Positions 1 to 7,627 of a stretch of 64,000 nucleotides of DNA are shown here, piece by piece (position 1 is the stretch's first letter; the number at the start of each line of letters is the position of its first letter). The DNA is taken from positions 102,986,614-103,050,613 of the forward strand of contig OY998180.1 of the NCBI GenBank assembly GCA_963921935.1, read 5' to 3'. Position numbers and translations under genes: made by a program. The notes beneath the pieces were generated by a model. It had not been told where the DNA came from and ran no database searches. It saw only the letters and a program-made list of their open reading frames with translations. Source of the DNA: Galeruca laticollis. Lineage: Eukaryota > Arthropoda > Insecta > Coleoptera > Chrysomelidae.

Positions 1-832
1 CGACAGACGAGCTCGTTTTAACTGACCAAATCTCATTTTTAGCGTCTTTCGTTAACGTAGGCAATACACAAAGTTCCCATTTCCTGAACGGAATGAATAT
101 TGGTCGATCACTTTTTATTTGCTCCATCATACGTAATTTTATTTCATCGTTAGGATAGACGTGTTTAACTTTCAATGCCATGCTATCTATAACAAACTTT
201 ATTGTAGTGTTAGATGTCGTAGTACCTGTTGTTACTTCATTTACTATTACAGCATCGTTATCATGACGAGCACGTATGAATCGAAAAGTTTGTTTTCCAT
301 ATGTGATTTTAGTATAGTCATTGAATACATTGAAAATGTGTTTTAGAGGAATCAACAAACTAAACGATTTATCAACATCATTCAATAGCGGTTTATTGGG
401 ATAATTCCAGCCAGCTAAAGCCATTTCTTTCGATTGTGGATTATAACACAACAAACTTCTTGCGGTAGTTACTATACCGGGATCTCGTACTATTTCTATT
501 TCCTTTCCACTTTGAATGTAGGAACAAGAATCGAAGAGGAATGCACCGCAATTTGGCGTTAGATTAACATGTCGTCCTCCGCCACTAACTTCTAATTTTC
601 CCTTAATTTCAAGTTGAGTTTCGTACATGAGAAAAAATGCGTCAGTTTGTTGTATGTCAAATTCCACAGAATCGCTGTTATTGAATGATTTCACATAAGG
701 AACATAGGTGTGAAAATCTTCTTTTCTTATCGACTCTTCATATTGTGGATCTCGGTAAAGGTCAAATATCGAAGATATTTTCGTTGATGGTGGTGTCCTA
801 TCAGAACGCACGTACTTTCTTTTTAGTGTCAT
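1..832 (-). CDS. Major capsid protein, left copy (cut by window edge)
   Basis: This reading frame is the mirror of the MCP at 9196-10473 and holds its first 277 codons before the window ends. It is open throughout. The only coding difference from the right copy is at base 574, which turns one Gly of the Gly-rich loop after the N-terminal third into Arg. It overlaps the end of the 60-aa gene by 32 nt, as in the right arm. MCPs of this class are double-jelly-roll proteins forming the icosahedral shell. That fold is inferred from genome context, not visible in the sequence. Confidence 0.8.
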   Translation of the reverse strand, partial: MTLKRKYVRSDRTPPSTKISSIFDLYRDPQYEESIRKEDFHTYVPYVKSFNNSDSVEFDIQQTDAFFLMYETQLEIKGKLEVSGGGRHVNLTPNCGAFLFDSCSYIQSGKEIEIVRDPGIVTTARSLLCYNPQSKEMALAGWNYPNKPLLNDVDKSFSLLIPLKHIFNVFNDYTKITYGKQTFRFIRARHDNDAVIVNEVTTGTTTSNTTIKFVIDSMALKVKHVYPNDEIKLRMMEQIKSDRPIFIPFRKWELCVLPTLTKDAKNEIWSVKTSSSV

Positions 833-983
833 TCTTCTTCAACTTTAATCCGATTGCTTTGAGAAACGCCCGATTTGCAGGAGTTAGATGAAGCTTCGTT
901 CTTTTGAACGATCTGCAAGAGACTAATTTTGTTGTAGATGATGAGGGACTTTTATAATAGTCGTTGTTGATAAGTAGACCCAT
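801..983 (-). CDS. Small basic protein between penton and MCP, left copy
   Basis: Sixty residues, rich in Lys/Arg, with a Ser/Thr-rich N-terminal half and a basic C-terminal half (LTPANRAFLKAIGLKLKK). It is identical in both arms. Its ATG shares one base with the penton stop (TAATG) and its end overlaps the MCP start by 32 nt, so translation of the three genes is probably coupled or from one mRNA. I do not recognise the family with certainty. A small core or cement-type virion protein is a reasonable guess from position and charge. Confidence 0.6.
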   Translation of the reverse strand: MGLLINNDYYKSPSSSTTKLVSCRSFKRTKLHLTPANRAFLKAIGLKLKKNDTKKKVRAF

Positions 984-1699
984 TAACGTTCCAATAGATG
1001 TAAAAGTAACGTGCTTTTTTCTCCTCGAAAATTTACTGGTTCGAGATCTTGATTCAACACTCTTACGGTAATGTTGGTGATTTTGTTTGTGCTGCTCACA
1101 GCTAAGTAAATCGGATTGTTTGGTCGTTCGTTGATTGCATAACCAGGGTCCACTGTAATTGGGAAACTGAATATTGTATGAGCAGGCTTATCTCCGTCAA
1201 ACGATCCTTCAGCAATATTGCAATCGAATAGTAAAGTTGATATTTTACAAATGTTAACAGGTAGATCGGAACGGTGGACTTTACCAGGATCTAGTATCTT
1301 TGGAGAAAATCCTAGTATTTTACTCAAACTATCAGGGTATTGAAAATCGATGGCGTGCTGTCGACTGTAAATTTCACACTGAAGAGTGTTGTTGTTGGGC
1401 TTCAAAGATATATCGGCCACAGTTGTATCCGTCTTCAATTTGAATTGATCGATGAGATAAGCTTCAATATCTGTGATTTCGTAACATCCTGACGGGAAGT
1501 TAATGGTGATGAGTCCTTTCTTACGATCATTTTTATTGTAGAAATAAAATTTCTCACCATCGATATTCGGTATAGAATGATACGAATGAAACCCCAACAC
1601 ACCAATAAAGTATTCTTTTTCAGGTTTCAATATTATCGGTGTGGGAGGAGTGAAGGATAATTCATTCGATGTGGACGTTAAGTTCAACAGTTGAGACAT
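983..1699 (-). CDS. Penton (minor capsid) protein, left copy
   Basis: A 238-aa frame starting MSQLLNLTSTSNELSF. Length, beta-rich composition and position directly before MCP fit the single-jelly-roll penton protein of Polintons and adintoviruses, which would occupy the capsid vertices. It differs from the right copy by one residue (Thr here, Ile there, base 1176). A TATA-like box lies about 25 nt upstream of the ATG. The zinc-ribbon-like ORF and protease precede it on the same strand, which makes this copy the one in its natural gene neighbourhood. Confidence 0.8.
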   Translation of the reverse strand: MSQLLNLTSTSNELSFTPPTPIILKPEKEYFIGVLGFHSYHSIPNIDGEKFYFYNKNDRKKGLITINFPSGCYEITDIEAYLIDQFKLKTDTTVADISLKPNNNTLQCEIYSRQHAIDFQYPDSLSKILGFSPKILDPGKVHRSDLPVNICKISTLLFDCNIAEGSFDGDKPAHTIFSFPITVDPGYAINERPNNPIYLAVSSTNKITNITVRVLNQDLEPVNFRGEKSTLLLHLLER

Positions 1700-1724
1700 G
1701 ACTGTGATGTTTATGGGAGTGGTG

Positions 1725-1734
1725 TATTTAAATA
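1725..1734 (-). promoter_or_regulatory. TATA-like box upstream of left penton
   Basis: TATTTAAATA lies about 25 nt before the penton ATG, followed by a TCACAGTC stretch at the start codon that could act as an initiator. The inverted repeat ends at base 1728, inside this box. The right penton copy has AATTAATA instead. The promoter role is inferred from position only. Confidence 0.4.
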
Positions 1735-1760
1735 ATATTACTAGATTAGAAAAAACAATT

Positions 1761-2042
1761 TTATTTTTTCAAATAATAATTACATGCATGACAGTTGCGT
1801 TGTGAGCTAACCGGACCATCGACATGAGTACGTTGATCCGGTCGATTGTAATGCACAAAACAAGGCAAGCAAATTTGCAAGTTGAAATTCGATTGATATT
1901 CTTTTGGTAATTTATGCCAATTGTCTAATAAATCCCAAGGTTTAACTCGCTCTACCAAATACTTTAGAGGAATAGTTCTCAATTCGGCACTTGTAAAAGA
2001 CGACAACAATTGTGTTTCGCCAACCAACCATGCTTCAAACAT
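1761..2042 (-). CDS. Small Cys-pair (zinc-ribbon-like) protein downstream of protease
   Basis: A 93-aa frame if started at MFEAWLVGE. That ATG lies just upstream of the protease stop (ATGTTTGA overlap), so re-initiation after protease is plausible. The frame also runs open further upstream inside the protease gene, but the overlapping ATG is the more natural start. It has one Cys pair, CLPC, and a second, CHAC, near the C-terminus, suggesting one zinc site, and ends in Lys-Lys. A Trp-rich segment (VKPWDLLDNWHKLP) precedes the first pair. I cannot name the family. Its place in the late gene block suggests a virion or assembly role. Confidence 0.55.
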   Translation of the reverse strand: MFEAWLVGETQLLSSFTSAELRTIPLKYLVERVKPWDLLDNWHKLPKEYQSNFNLQICLPCFVHYNRPDQRTHVDGPVSSQRNCHACNYYLKK

Positions 2043-2394
2043 TATAGAGGAATTGCAAACACAAATGTCCACAGTTGATCTGATTGTAATTTTGGTATTG
2101 CTCGTAATTGTAAAATATTTTACTGCCAGCAAGATAAGTGACAAGTTCTCTCGGAGGCTTCAGATTACCAAATGAATAGAAATATTCGACGCAGTCATTC
2201 ATCTTCCTATATGCTACCCAATGCGTGCCTGAGTTTTTAGACACATCCAAATTTAGTATTGCTGATTCACATCGTCGAGGTCCGTTTTTCGGTAGAGAAT
2301 CGCGCATGTACACATCTCGAAAATATTTTATTTTCAATAATTTGGCAAACTTGATTAATTCATAGTCGAATAATGCTCTATTGGGTAGCTTCAA
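2035..2394 (-). CDS. Adenain-like cysteine protease (no ATG; -1 frame to PX)
   Basis: About 119 residues with the layout of adenovirus/Ulp1-type proteases: the catalytic His in GTHWVAY, the Gln in YNQIN and the Cys in NCGHLC near the C-terminus. Such enzymes mature capsid proteins in Polintons and adenoviruses. Two oddities are visible. The acidic residue expected just before the SFG motif is Tyr (EYFYSFGN, codon TAT), so the catalytic triad is incomplete. No ATG opens the frame: an in-frame stop lies upstream, the only near-cognate start is TTG at 2394, and the first ATG is about 30 codons in. It lies in the -1 frame relative to PX, directly after a slippery heptamer, so expression as a PX-protease fusion is likely. 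Confidence 0.8.
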   Translation of the reverse strand: MKLPNRALFDYELIKFAKLLKIKYFRDVYMRDSLPKNGPRRCESAILNLDVSKNSGTHWVAYRKMNDCVEYFYSFGNLKPPRELVTYLAGSKIFYNYEQYQNYNQINCGHLCLQFLYNV

Positions 2395-3163
2395 TGGTAG
2401 TTTTTTTTCAAGAATAATCCATATCCACCTTTAGCGTTCTTTCGCAAATACAATCCTTTACCTATAGGCTCCATAGCTTTATTATAACGATGATCTTCTT
2501 CCAATTTCTTTTGAGCATTTTTTGCATCGATCACAGTTTTCGCAATTCCCGCAGCACCGCCTGATAATGCTCCCAAAGCTGAAAGTCCAGCGAAAAGAGG
2601 TATTAGAGGTAAAAATCCTCCAGATTTAGCTACAGGTATTATTCTAGGTATTGGAACATGTTTTCGGCCTCCGAATTTTTGAATAAGAGATTTTGCTGCT
2701 CGCAATGCAAACATCGCTGTATCTGACAGCGAAGATCCCTTTTTCATGGATTTCTTCACCTTCATAACAACATCACGATGAAAAGATCTACGACGCTTCG
2801 GCTTCATACCCATTCCCAACTTGCGTTTGACCTTCATTCCAGTGGTAACGAGCCAGGCGGCTGCCTTTTCACCTAATTTAGCGTCTTTTGACTTTACTCG
2901 CTCCCAAGCGGCGTTTTCTAGTACCAAATCAGCTTTATGACGATCTGTGAGTGACTTGTTAGATGCGTATGCGATATCGTGATTTTTGCAAGCTGCGTCG
3001 AGAGCGTTGACACCTGTATCTCCTCGTAGTAGCCGTTTTTTCAGACGCGTTCCAGCTATATAAACAGAGGATTTAATATTGTGAAAAAATAAAAATAGTA
3101 AAACTTACGTCCACAGTATTGGTAGCCAGGAAAATGAAGCTCAAAAGGCAAATTGTTTATGAG
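2391..3163 (-). CDS. PX-like virion protein with N-terminal parvovirus-type PLA2 domain, spliced
   Basis: The 3' part (2391-3055) is open from the acceptor to a stop at 2391. Its first residues hold a Leu/Arg-rich stretch and the HD dyad in CKNHDIAYAS, the catalytic centre of parvovirus VP1-type PLA2. The rest is Lys/Arg-rich (KPKRRRSFH) with a hydrophobic Gly/Ala segment (FAGLSALGALSGGAAGI), resembling adenovirus pX/pVI-like core or membrane-lytic proteins. The calcium-loop residues are split: the upstream exon (3109-3163) ends after YCG plus one base, and the downstream exon resumes with the rest of that codon and GTR. PLA2 of this kind would help particles breach membranes on entry (known for parvoviruses; inferred here). 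No ATG is visible in the short upstream exon, which follows a stop at 3164-3166, so a further 5' exon or non-AUG start is needed. Confidence 0.7.
2400..2406 (-). promoter_or_regulatory. Candidate -1 ribosomal frameshift site (A AAA AAC)
   Basis: At the end of PX the zero-frame codons are AAA AAA AAC TAC CAT TGA, so the heptamer A AAA AAC is correctly phased for -1 slippage. After the slip the ribosome reads CTA CCA TTG and continues without a stop through the whole protease. The PX stop is only 6 nt after the heptamer. I saw no convincing stable hairpin downstream by eye. The site was read directly; its activity is inferred. Confidence 0.65.
3056..3108 (-). other. 53-nt intron in the PX/PLA2 gene
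   Basis: On the minus strand the donor GTAAGTTT and acceptor TTTATATAG bound 53 nt of AT-rich sequence. Removing it brings the two halves of the PLA2 calcium-binding loop into one frame, and reading through it hits stops. The short length fits small insect introns. On the plus strand the same bases hold a TATATAAA that might serve the divergent ATPase gene. Confidence 0.65.
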
Positions 3164-3197
3164 TTAATTTAGCACACCTTCACCTTCGTGAATCAAC

Positions 3198-3953
3198 ATG
3201 AAGACTGACTATTTGTTCACGATGGAACCTATAATTATAGCTGCACTGTTTGAAAAGTATCATAAGATGGAGATTGTTAAACAAGAGCAGTCATTACCGA
3301 TTGAAAATTTCGATAGCGTTTTGGAAGATAGACGTAGCCGAAAACATGGACTTTTATTACCTGATTCGTTTCGTGCTATTATTTGTGGCCCCAGCGGATG
3401 TGGGAAAACAAATATTGTGCTATCATTGCTGTTCAATCCAAATGGTGTAAAATTTAAAAATGTCTACGTTTATTCTAAATCTCTATATCAACCAAAATAC
3501 CAACTGCTCGAAGAAGTATTGACTGGTGTAAAAGGTGTGGGATATTATCCGTTTAAAGAAAACGATGAAATTGTAAGTCCTACACAATCCAAACCGAATT
3601 CGATTTTCATTTTTGACGATGTGTCATGCGACAAACAACAAACAATTCAACAATATTTTTCCATGTGTAGGCACAGAAGTATTGATGTCTTCTACCTATG
3701 TCAGACTTATTCGAAAATACCAAAGCAGCTAATACGTGATAACTGCAATATGATTGTAATGTTTAAACAGGATGAAATTAACCTTAAACATGCCTTCAAC
3801 GAACACGTTTTCCCCGACATGTCATTTGAACAATTCAAGAAAATGTGCTATGAATGCTGGAATGATAAATATGGCGCTTTGGTTATTGTTAAAGACTTTG
3901 ATTTACAAGATGGTAGATATCGTAAAGGATTCGATATGTATATAAAAATATAA
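3198..3953 (+). CDS. A32/FtsK-HerA-like genome packaging ATPase
   Basis: A 251-aa frame with Walker A GPSGCGKT near residue 65, Walker B SIFIFDDV near residue 140 and a CQTYSK sensor-like motif about 30 residues later. This is the packaging ATPase found in Polintons, adintoviruses and nucleocytoplasmic large DNA viruses, which pumps the genome into the procapsid. Met codons exist at residues 1 and 10; either could be used. It diverges from the PX/PLA2 gene and heads a plus-strand block that runs through integrase. Confidence 0.88.
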   Translation: MKTDYLFTMEPIIIAALFEKYHKMEIVKQEQSLPIENFDSVLEDRRSRKHGLLLPDSFRAIICGPSGCGKTNIVLSLLFNPNGVKFKNVYVYSKSLYQPKYQLLEEVLTGVKGVGYYPFKENDEIVSPTQSKPNSIFIFDDVSCDKQQTIQQYFSMCRHRSIDVFYLCQTYSKIPKQLIRDNCNMIVMFKQDEINLKHAFNEHVFPDMSFEQFKKMCYECWNDKYGALVIVKDFDLQDGRYRKGFDMYIKI

Positions 3954-3980
3954 TAATTATTTAACCATTCATTTTTCATT

Positions 3981-4967
3981 ATGATGTCATCTGATGCAGA
4001 CGCTGTGCGAAAACGAAAAATTGCAGATCTGAAACGAATGATTAGAAAAAAGTATTTATCTTTTAAACTGAACAAAACTGAGCATGATGAGACACTAAAT
4101 AGAATTTTCAAACCTATATCTAATCCACTCAAAGATATCGTAAATATTATGAATACATCTAAGACAAACAAGCAGATTACAGCAACCCTACCTCCACCAC
4201 CACCACAGCCCACATCATCTAAAGAGAAAAAAGAACATGTCCCCAATTTTATCAGTGATGAAGAATTATACAGTTATGATCCGAAAAATGAATCAGTATT
4301 TACGGATGATGATGATGATGGTGAACCTCAAGTGAATACTAGTGAACATTTCTCACCACGAACAGTCAACGAGTACATCGAACAATATCCTACAATGGGT
4401 CGACAATGTGTCATCGATTTCTTTAACGAAGAATCACAAATCGATGATTTGTACGGTCCAAAGTATAATGCTGAAAACGATCAGTGGACTCTGGGGAATA
4501 AACGCATAAACTTTGACGCAAAAAACGGAGATATATTCGTAGAAGGAGATAAAGGATGGGATAGAATACCTGCTACTCCAGGTCTTTACCAATTACTTTT
4601 CTACCAACATCCCAAATATATCGAAGATGATTTACCTACATACAAAATATTATTGGAACGAACGGGGGTTCATTTGAAAAAAGATAGAACACTAAAAGGT
4701 TCTCAGCGGTGGAAATATATTAATATTATTAAAAAGCAATTTATTATAAGACGAAACACTACCACTAACATCGTAGGTAAAGGATTACCTGATCACATCA
4801 TGACCTATAATGATAAAGATATAGAGTACGTTTACTGGGACGATGTAAACGAGATTGTTGAAAGACTTAGAGAGTTAATAGCTTCCAAGGATGCAGGTAA
4901 CACTTCCAATGATAATGAGATTGTTGCCATTATACATGAACTTCGTGAAGCCGATTATATACATTAA
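3981..4967 (+). CDS. PY-like / DUF8207-like Polinton protein
   Basis: A 328-aa frame. The N-terminal part is basic, followed by a Pro run, an acidic FTDDDDDGE stretch, and a folded-looking C-terminal half with YGPKYNAEN and TPGLYQLLFYQHP. The last motif and overall architecture match, from memory, a protein common in insect Polintons (PY, DUF8207). Function is unknown. It starts 27 nt after the ATPase stop and ends 29 nt before the next gene's ATG, consistent with a compact co-oriented block. Confidence 0.65.
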   Translation: MMSSDADAVRKRKIADLKRMIRKKYLSFKLNKTEHDETLNRIFKPISNPLKDIVNIMNTSKTNKQITATLPPPPPQPTSSKEKKEHVPNFISDEELYSYDPKNESVFTDDDDDGEPQVNTSEHFSPRTVNEYIEQYPTMGRQCVIDFFNEESQIDDLYGPKYNAENDQWTLGNKRINFDAKNGDIFVEGDKGWDRIPATPGLYQLLFYQHPKYIEDDLPTYKILLERTGVHLKKDRTLKGSQRWKYINIIKKQFIIRRNTTTNIVGKGLPDHIMTYNDKDIEYVYWDDVNEIVERLRELIASKDAGNTSNDNEIVAIIHELREADYIH

Positions 4968-4996
4968 CCATCGATTGATTTATGTTCATTTTCAAA

Positions 4997-5665
4997 ATGA
5001 GTCTCGACAAGTTTGGTCGACATTCTGTCGCATATAAAAAGAAGTATGATACAAATCTCGAAGCACGATTTAAAAAAATCGAAATAGCTCAATTGTCGTT
5101 GAACACAAGTATTCAGCAAATAAATGATAAAATAAAATCCTTGATAAATAATGGATCAACTCAAAAGTATGTGGATAATGCAATAGAATCAAATAGAAAA
5201 TTTATAGTAAACATACTTGACAAAAAAATGAAAGATACATTGGATGAAATACATAGAAACTATGATTCAAGGATTGCTACTCTCAATACAAACATTCCGA
5301 TAAAAAAATATGTCGATAATCTCGTTTCATCGACAAATATCAGCAGACAGATACACCAATTCGCAGAAAAGTATCACACAAAGTGTCTAATCAGCTTTAG
5401 GGGCACGAAGAAATTCAACAAGAACTTTTACGTTTTGGATACGGAAGGTACGGCTTTTGTATTCCCTTTTGATTGTAAAATTGAAAATTGTAAACATTAT
5501 GCTTCTGATGGCAGCGTTTTATTAAAGAATAATATGGAATATCAGTATCAACAGTTAAACGGCCTTAGCATAAAGAAGAACGATAAAATAGAATTCAAAT
5601 TGGGTAGTAGAGATTATTTTTGTATGGATCTTCTCGTACAGTGTAATTTAGAAGAAGAACAATAA
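4997..5665 (+). CDS. Coiled-coil, fibre-like virion protein
   Basis: About 222 aa from MSLDKFGRHS (a frame-extending ATG lies 15 nt earlier). Residues 20-110 are heptad-like with Asn/Lys/Ile repeats and two QKYVDN/KKYVDN-type motifs, suggesting a parallel coiled-coil stalk. The C-terminal ~100 residues (from CLISFRGTKK) are beta-rich and could form a head domain. Stalk plus head suggests a vertex fibre or tail-like protein. That is inference; I cannot name a family. A 43-bp piece of this gene recurs, inverted, at 11220-11262. Confidence 0.55.
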   Translation: MSLDKFGRHSVAYKKKYDTNLEARFKKIEIAQLSLNTSIQQINDKIKSLINNGSTQKYVDNAIESNRKFIVNILDKKMKDTLDEIHRNYDSRIATLNTNIPIKKYVDNLVSSTNISRQIHQFAEKYHTKCLISFRGTKKFNKNFYVLDTEGTAFVFPFDCKIENCKHYASDGSVLLKNNMEYQYQQLNGLSIKKNDKIEFKLGSRDYFCMDLLVQCNLEEEQ

Positions 5666-5676
5666 TTGACCTTTAG

Positions 5677-5678
<2 letters not shown>

Positions 5679-5737
<59 letters not shown>
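5679..5737. repeat. (AT)n microsatellite before integrase
   Basis: A 59-bp uninterrupted AT dinucleotide run lies between the fibre-like gene and integrase. Its length may vary between copies. Confidence 0.97.
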
Positions 5738-5738
<1 letters not shown>

Positions 5739-5768
5739 CAAAATAACCTTCTTTGTTCACTATACATC

Positions 5769-6692
5769 ATGTCTGCAGACAGGATTCAACTTGTTAAAGA
5801 ATTGCATAAACCGATTCGACGAAATTATCCACGTCGACGAACAATAATCAAAGGTCTTGATGACTTATGGCAAATGGATTTAGCCGAAATGAGACCTTAT
5901 GCAAAGCATAATAAAGAATTTAAAATGATTTTGGTGGTTATCGATTGTTTCTCGAAATTCATGTGGACTCGTCCACTCAAGACGAAAACAGCCGAAGAAA
6001 TAACACGAGCATTTTCGAGTATTATCAGGAGTCGAACACCAAAAAATCTACAATCAGATCAGGGAACGGAATTTTACAATAGTAAATTCAAATCGCTAAT
6101 GAAAAAACATAATATCAATCATTATAGTACATTTAGTACGAAGAAAGCTGCAATTGCAGAAAGAGTTATTAGAACGCTCAAAACGAAACTCTATAAACAT
6201 TTCAGCTTAATTGGGAAATACCAATGGATCGATATTTTACCTCAAATCACAAAGGAATACAACGACACAAAACATAGTAAAACTGGATACAAACCATCAG
6301 AGGTGAATCGAAGTAACGAAAAATTGATTTTAAATAAGAAATTCAGTTATTTGAAAATCGCCGGACCCAGAAAATTAAATGTGGGAGATATTGTGCGAAT
6401 AAGTAAAGCGAAACATGCTTTTGAAAAAGGTTACACTCCCAATTTTACAACTGAACTATTCAAAATTACGAAAGTCAAAATAACGAATCCTGTAACGTAT
6501 TTGATAGAAGATATGACTGGATCGCCTATTAGAGGTTGTTTCTATGAAGAAGAATTACAAAAAACCAAAAATCCCCACATTTATCTCGTTGAAAAGGTGT
6601 TGAAGTGGAAACGTAACAAAATGTACGTTAAATGGTTAGGATTAGATGAAAAACATAACAGTTGGATTAACACTGATGACGTAGTAGTATAG
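5769..6692 (+). CDS. Retroviral-type integrase with C-terminal chromodomain
   Basis: A 307-aa frame. The DDE triad is visible in order: WQMDLAEM, LQSDQGTEF and AIAERVIRTLK. An SH3-like segment (LNVGDIVRISK) follows, then a chromodomain at the C-terminus (VEKVLKWKRNKMYVKWLG, NSWI). This is the c-integrase of Polintons, which inserts the element DNA into the host chromosome; the chromodomain may guide it to histone marks. All three acidic residues are present and no stop or frameshift is seen. The classical N-terminal zinc finger of retroviral integrases is not obvious, as is usual in Polintons. Confidence 0.92.
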   Translation: MSADRIQLVKELHKPIRRNYPRRRTIIKGLDDLWQMDLAEMRPYAKHNKEFKMILVVIDCFSKFMWTRPLKTKTAEEITRAFSSIIRSRTPKNLQSDQGTEFYNSKFKSLMKKHNINHYSTFSTKKAAIAERVIRTLKTKLYKHFSLIGKYQWIDILPQITKEYNDTKHSKTGYKPSEVNRSNEKLILNKKFSYLKIAGPRKLNVGDIVRISKAKHAFEKGYTPNFTTELFKITKVKITNPVTYLIEDMTGSPIRGCFYEEELQKTKNPHIYLVEKVLKWKRNKMYVKWLGLDEKHNSWINTDDVVV

Positions 6693-6777
6693 ATCACCAG
6701 CAACCAATCAACTTTAATTGAGTGGAGGACAGAGATAAACATATAAATTGATCGACATTAGTTTAGAAGTCATCATA

Positions 6778-7521
6778 ATGAGTAGTCACGATTCTGGGTA
6801 TTATAGTGTTACAATGTCATGTAGTGATAATAGTAGTTATGATGAAGAACCAAATTATGATCGTGATTTAGATCAAATTGTACTTAATTATGAAATTGCA
6901 ATAAGAAAAGAAAGACATTATTTATTGCATACAGTTTTCAATGTTGGTCGTCGATTTGAAGTTGGATGTTGCCTGAGTCCTGTCAGAACTTTTGCACCTG
7001 CCATCATTTTATCATCGTTTATCGTGGAACCTTCAAAAATGTCATTCAATACTTTAGAATGGGATGAGATCATAGAAGTGCTGCATAAAAGTAACGAGTT
7101 ATTCTTCAATTCTCCAGATGATGATGTTGTAGATTCTAATCCCATCATGTTGTACCAAGATTTTTGTCAAATAACTAAAGTTATTTATGATAATCAAAAA
7201 TTTTTGAAAATTCAGAAAGATGATGTAACAGTTTTCCTCGATGAAGAAGAAGTTGTAGAAATTCAACGTGTTCATGAGAATTTGCTTCAACATCACATTT
7301 CAATTTTAAATAAAGTGAACTTTTGCGATTTTTATTATAATATCATTAATTTATTAAAAACATTTATATCGAATCCAATATGTGGCTTTTCCAATTGTTT
7401 AGATTTAATGTATGCTGTTTGTGATATTTATTCTTATGACAACAGCAGTTTAATAGGAAGAGCACTTAGAGAATATCTGTACTATTACAAAGTCCATGTA
7501 ATCAATGATTTAACATTATAA
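6778..7521 (+). CDS. Unknown Polinton protein, possible PC4-like ssDNA-binding segment
   Basis: 247 aa from MSSHDSGYYS. The open frame begins 30 nt earlier without an ATG, so this Met is the likely start. The N-terminus is Ser/Tyr/Asp-rich. Residues ~60-105 (FNVGRRFEVGCCLSPV, then MSFNTLEWDEI) have the spacing of a PC4/p15-type domain, which binds single-stranded DNA in some viruses; this is tentative. The C-terminal half is helical, Cys/Tyr-rich and unassigned. The gene follows integrase by 85 nt on the same strand. Confidence 0.5.
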   Translation: MSSHDSGYYSVTMSCSDNSSYDEEPNYDRDLDQIVLNYEIAIRKERHYLLHTVFNVGRRFEVGCCLSPVRTFAPAIILSSFIVEPSKMSFNTLEWDEIIEVLHKSNELFFNSPDDDVVDSNPIMLYQDFCQITKVIYDNQKFLKIQKDDVTVFLDEEEVVEIQRVHENLLQHHISILNKVNFCDFYYNIINLLKTFISNPICGFSNCLDLMYAVCDIYSYDNSSLIGRALREYLYYYKVHVINDLTL

Positions 7522-7627
7522 AATTATGAAAATATTCTTTGTTTCATTTCACCTCTAACACAAGTAATGCTGATGATGAAAACTTTTATGTTGATTTGGA
7601 ATCAGTATTGAACATCGGAAGTGAAGG

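Larger units (their letters stand above)
1..1728 (-). repeat. Left arm of a >=1.7-kb near-perfect inverted repeat
   Basis: Every position x in 1-1728 pairs with position 10028-x on the other strand. Reading line by line I find only two mismatches (574/9454 and 1176/8852) and no indel. The arm runs off the window start, so its true length is unknown. The inner breakpoint lies inside a TATA-like sequence upstream of penton. It may be a gene-bearing terminal inverted repeat, a recent inverted duplication, or an assembly artefact. Confidence 0.97.

Noticed and set aside
1921..2175. Plus-strand 84-codon frame across the protease gene
   Set aside because: Antisense shadow of the protease and zinc-ribbon-like genes; no independent features.
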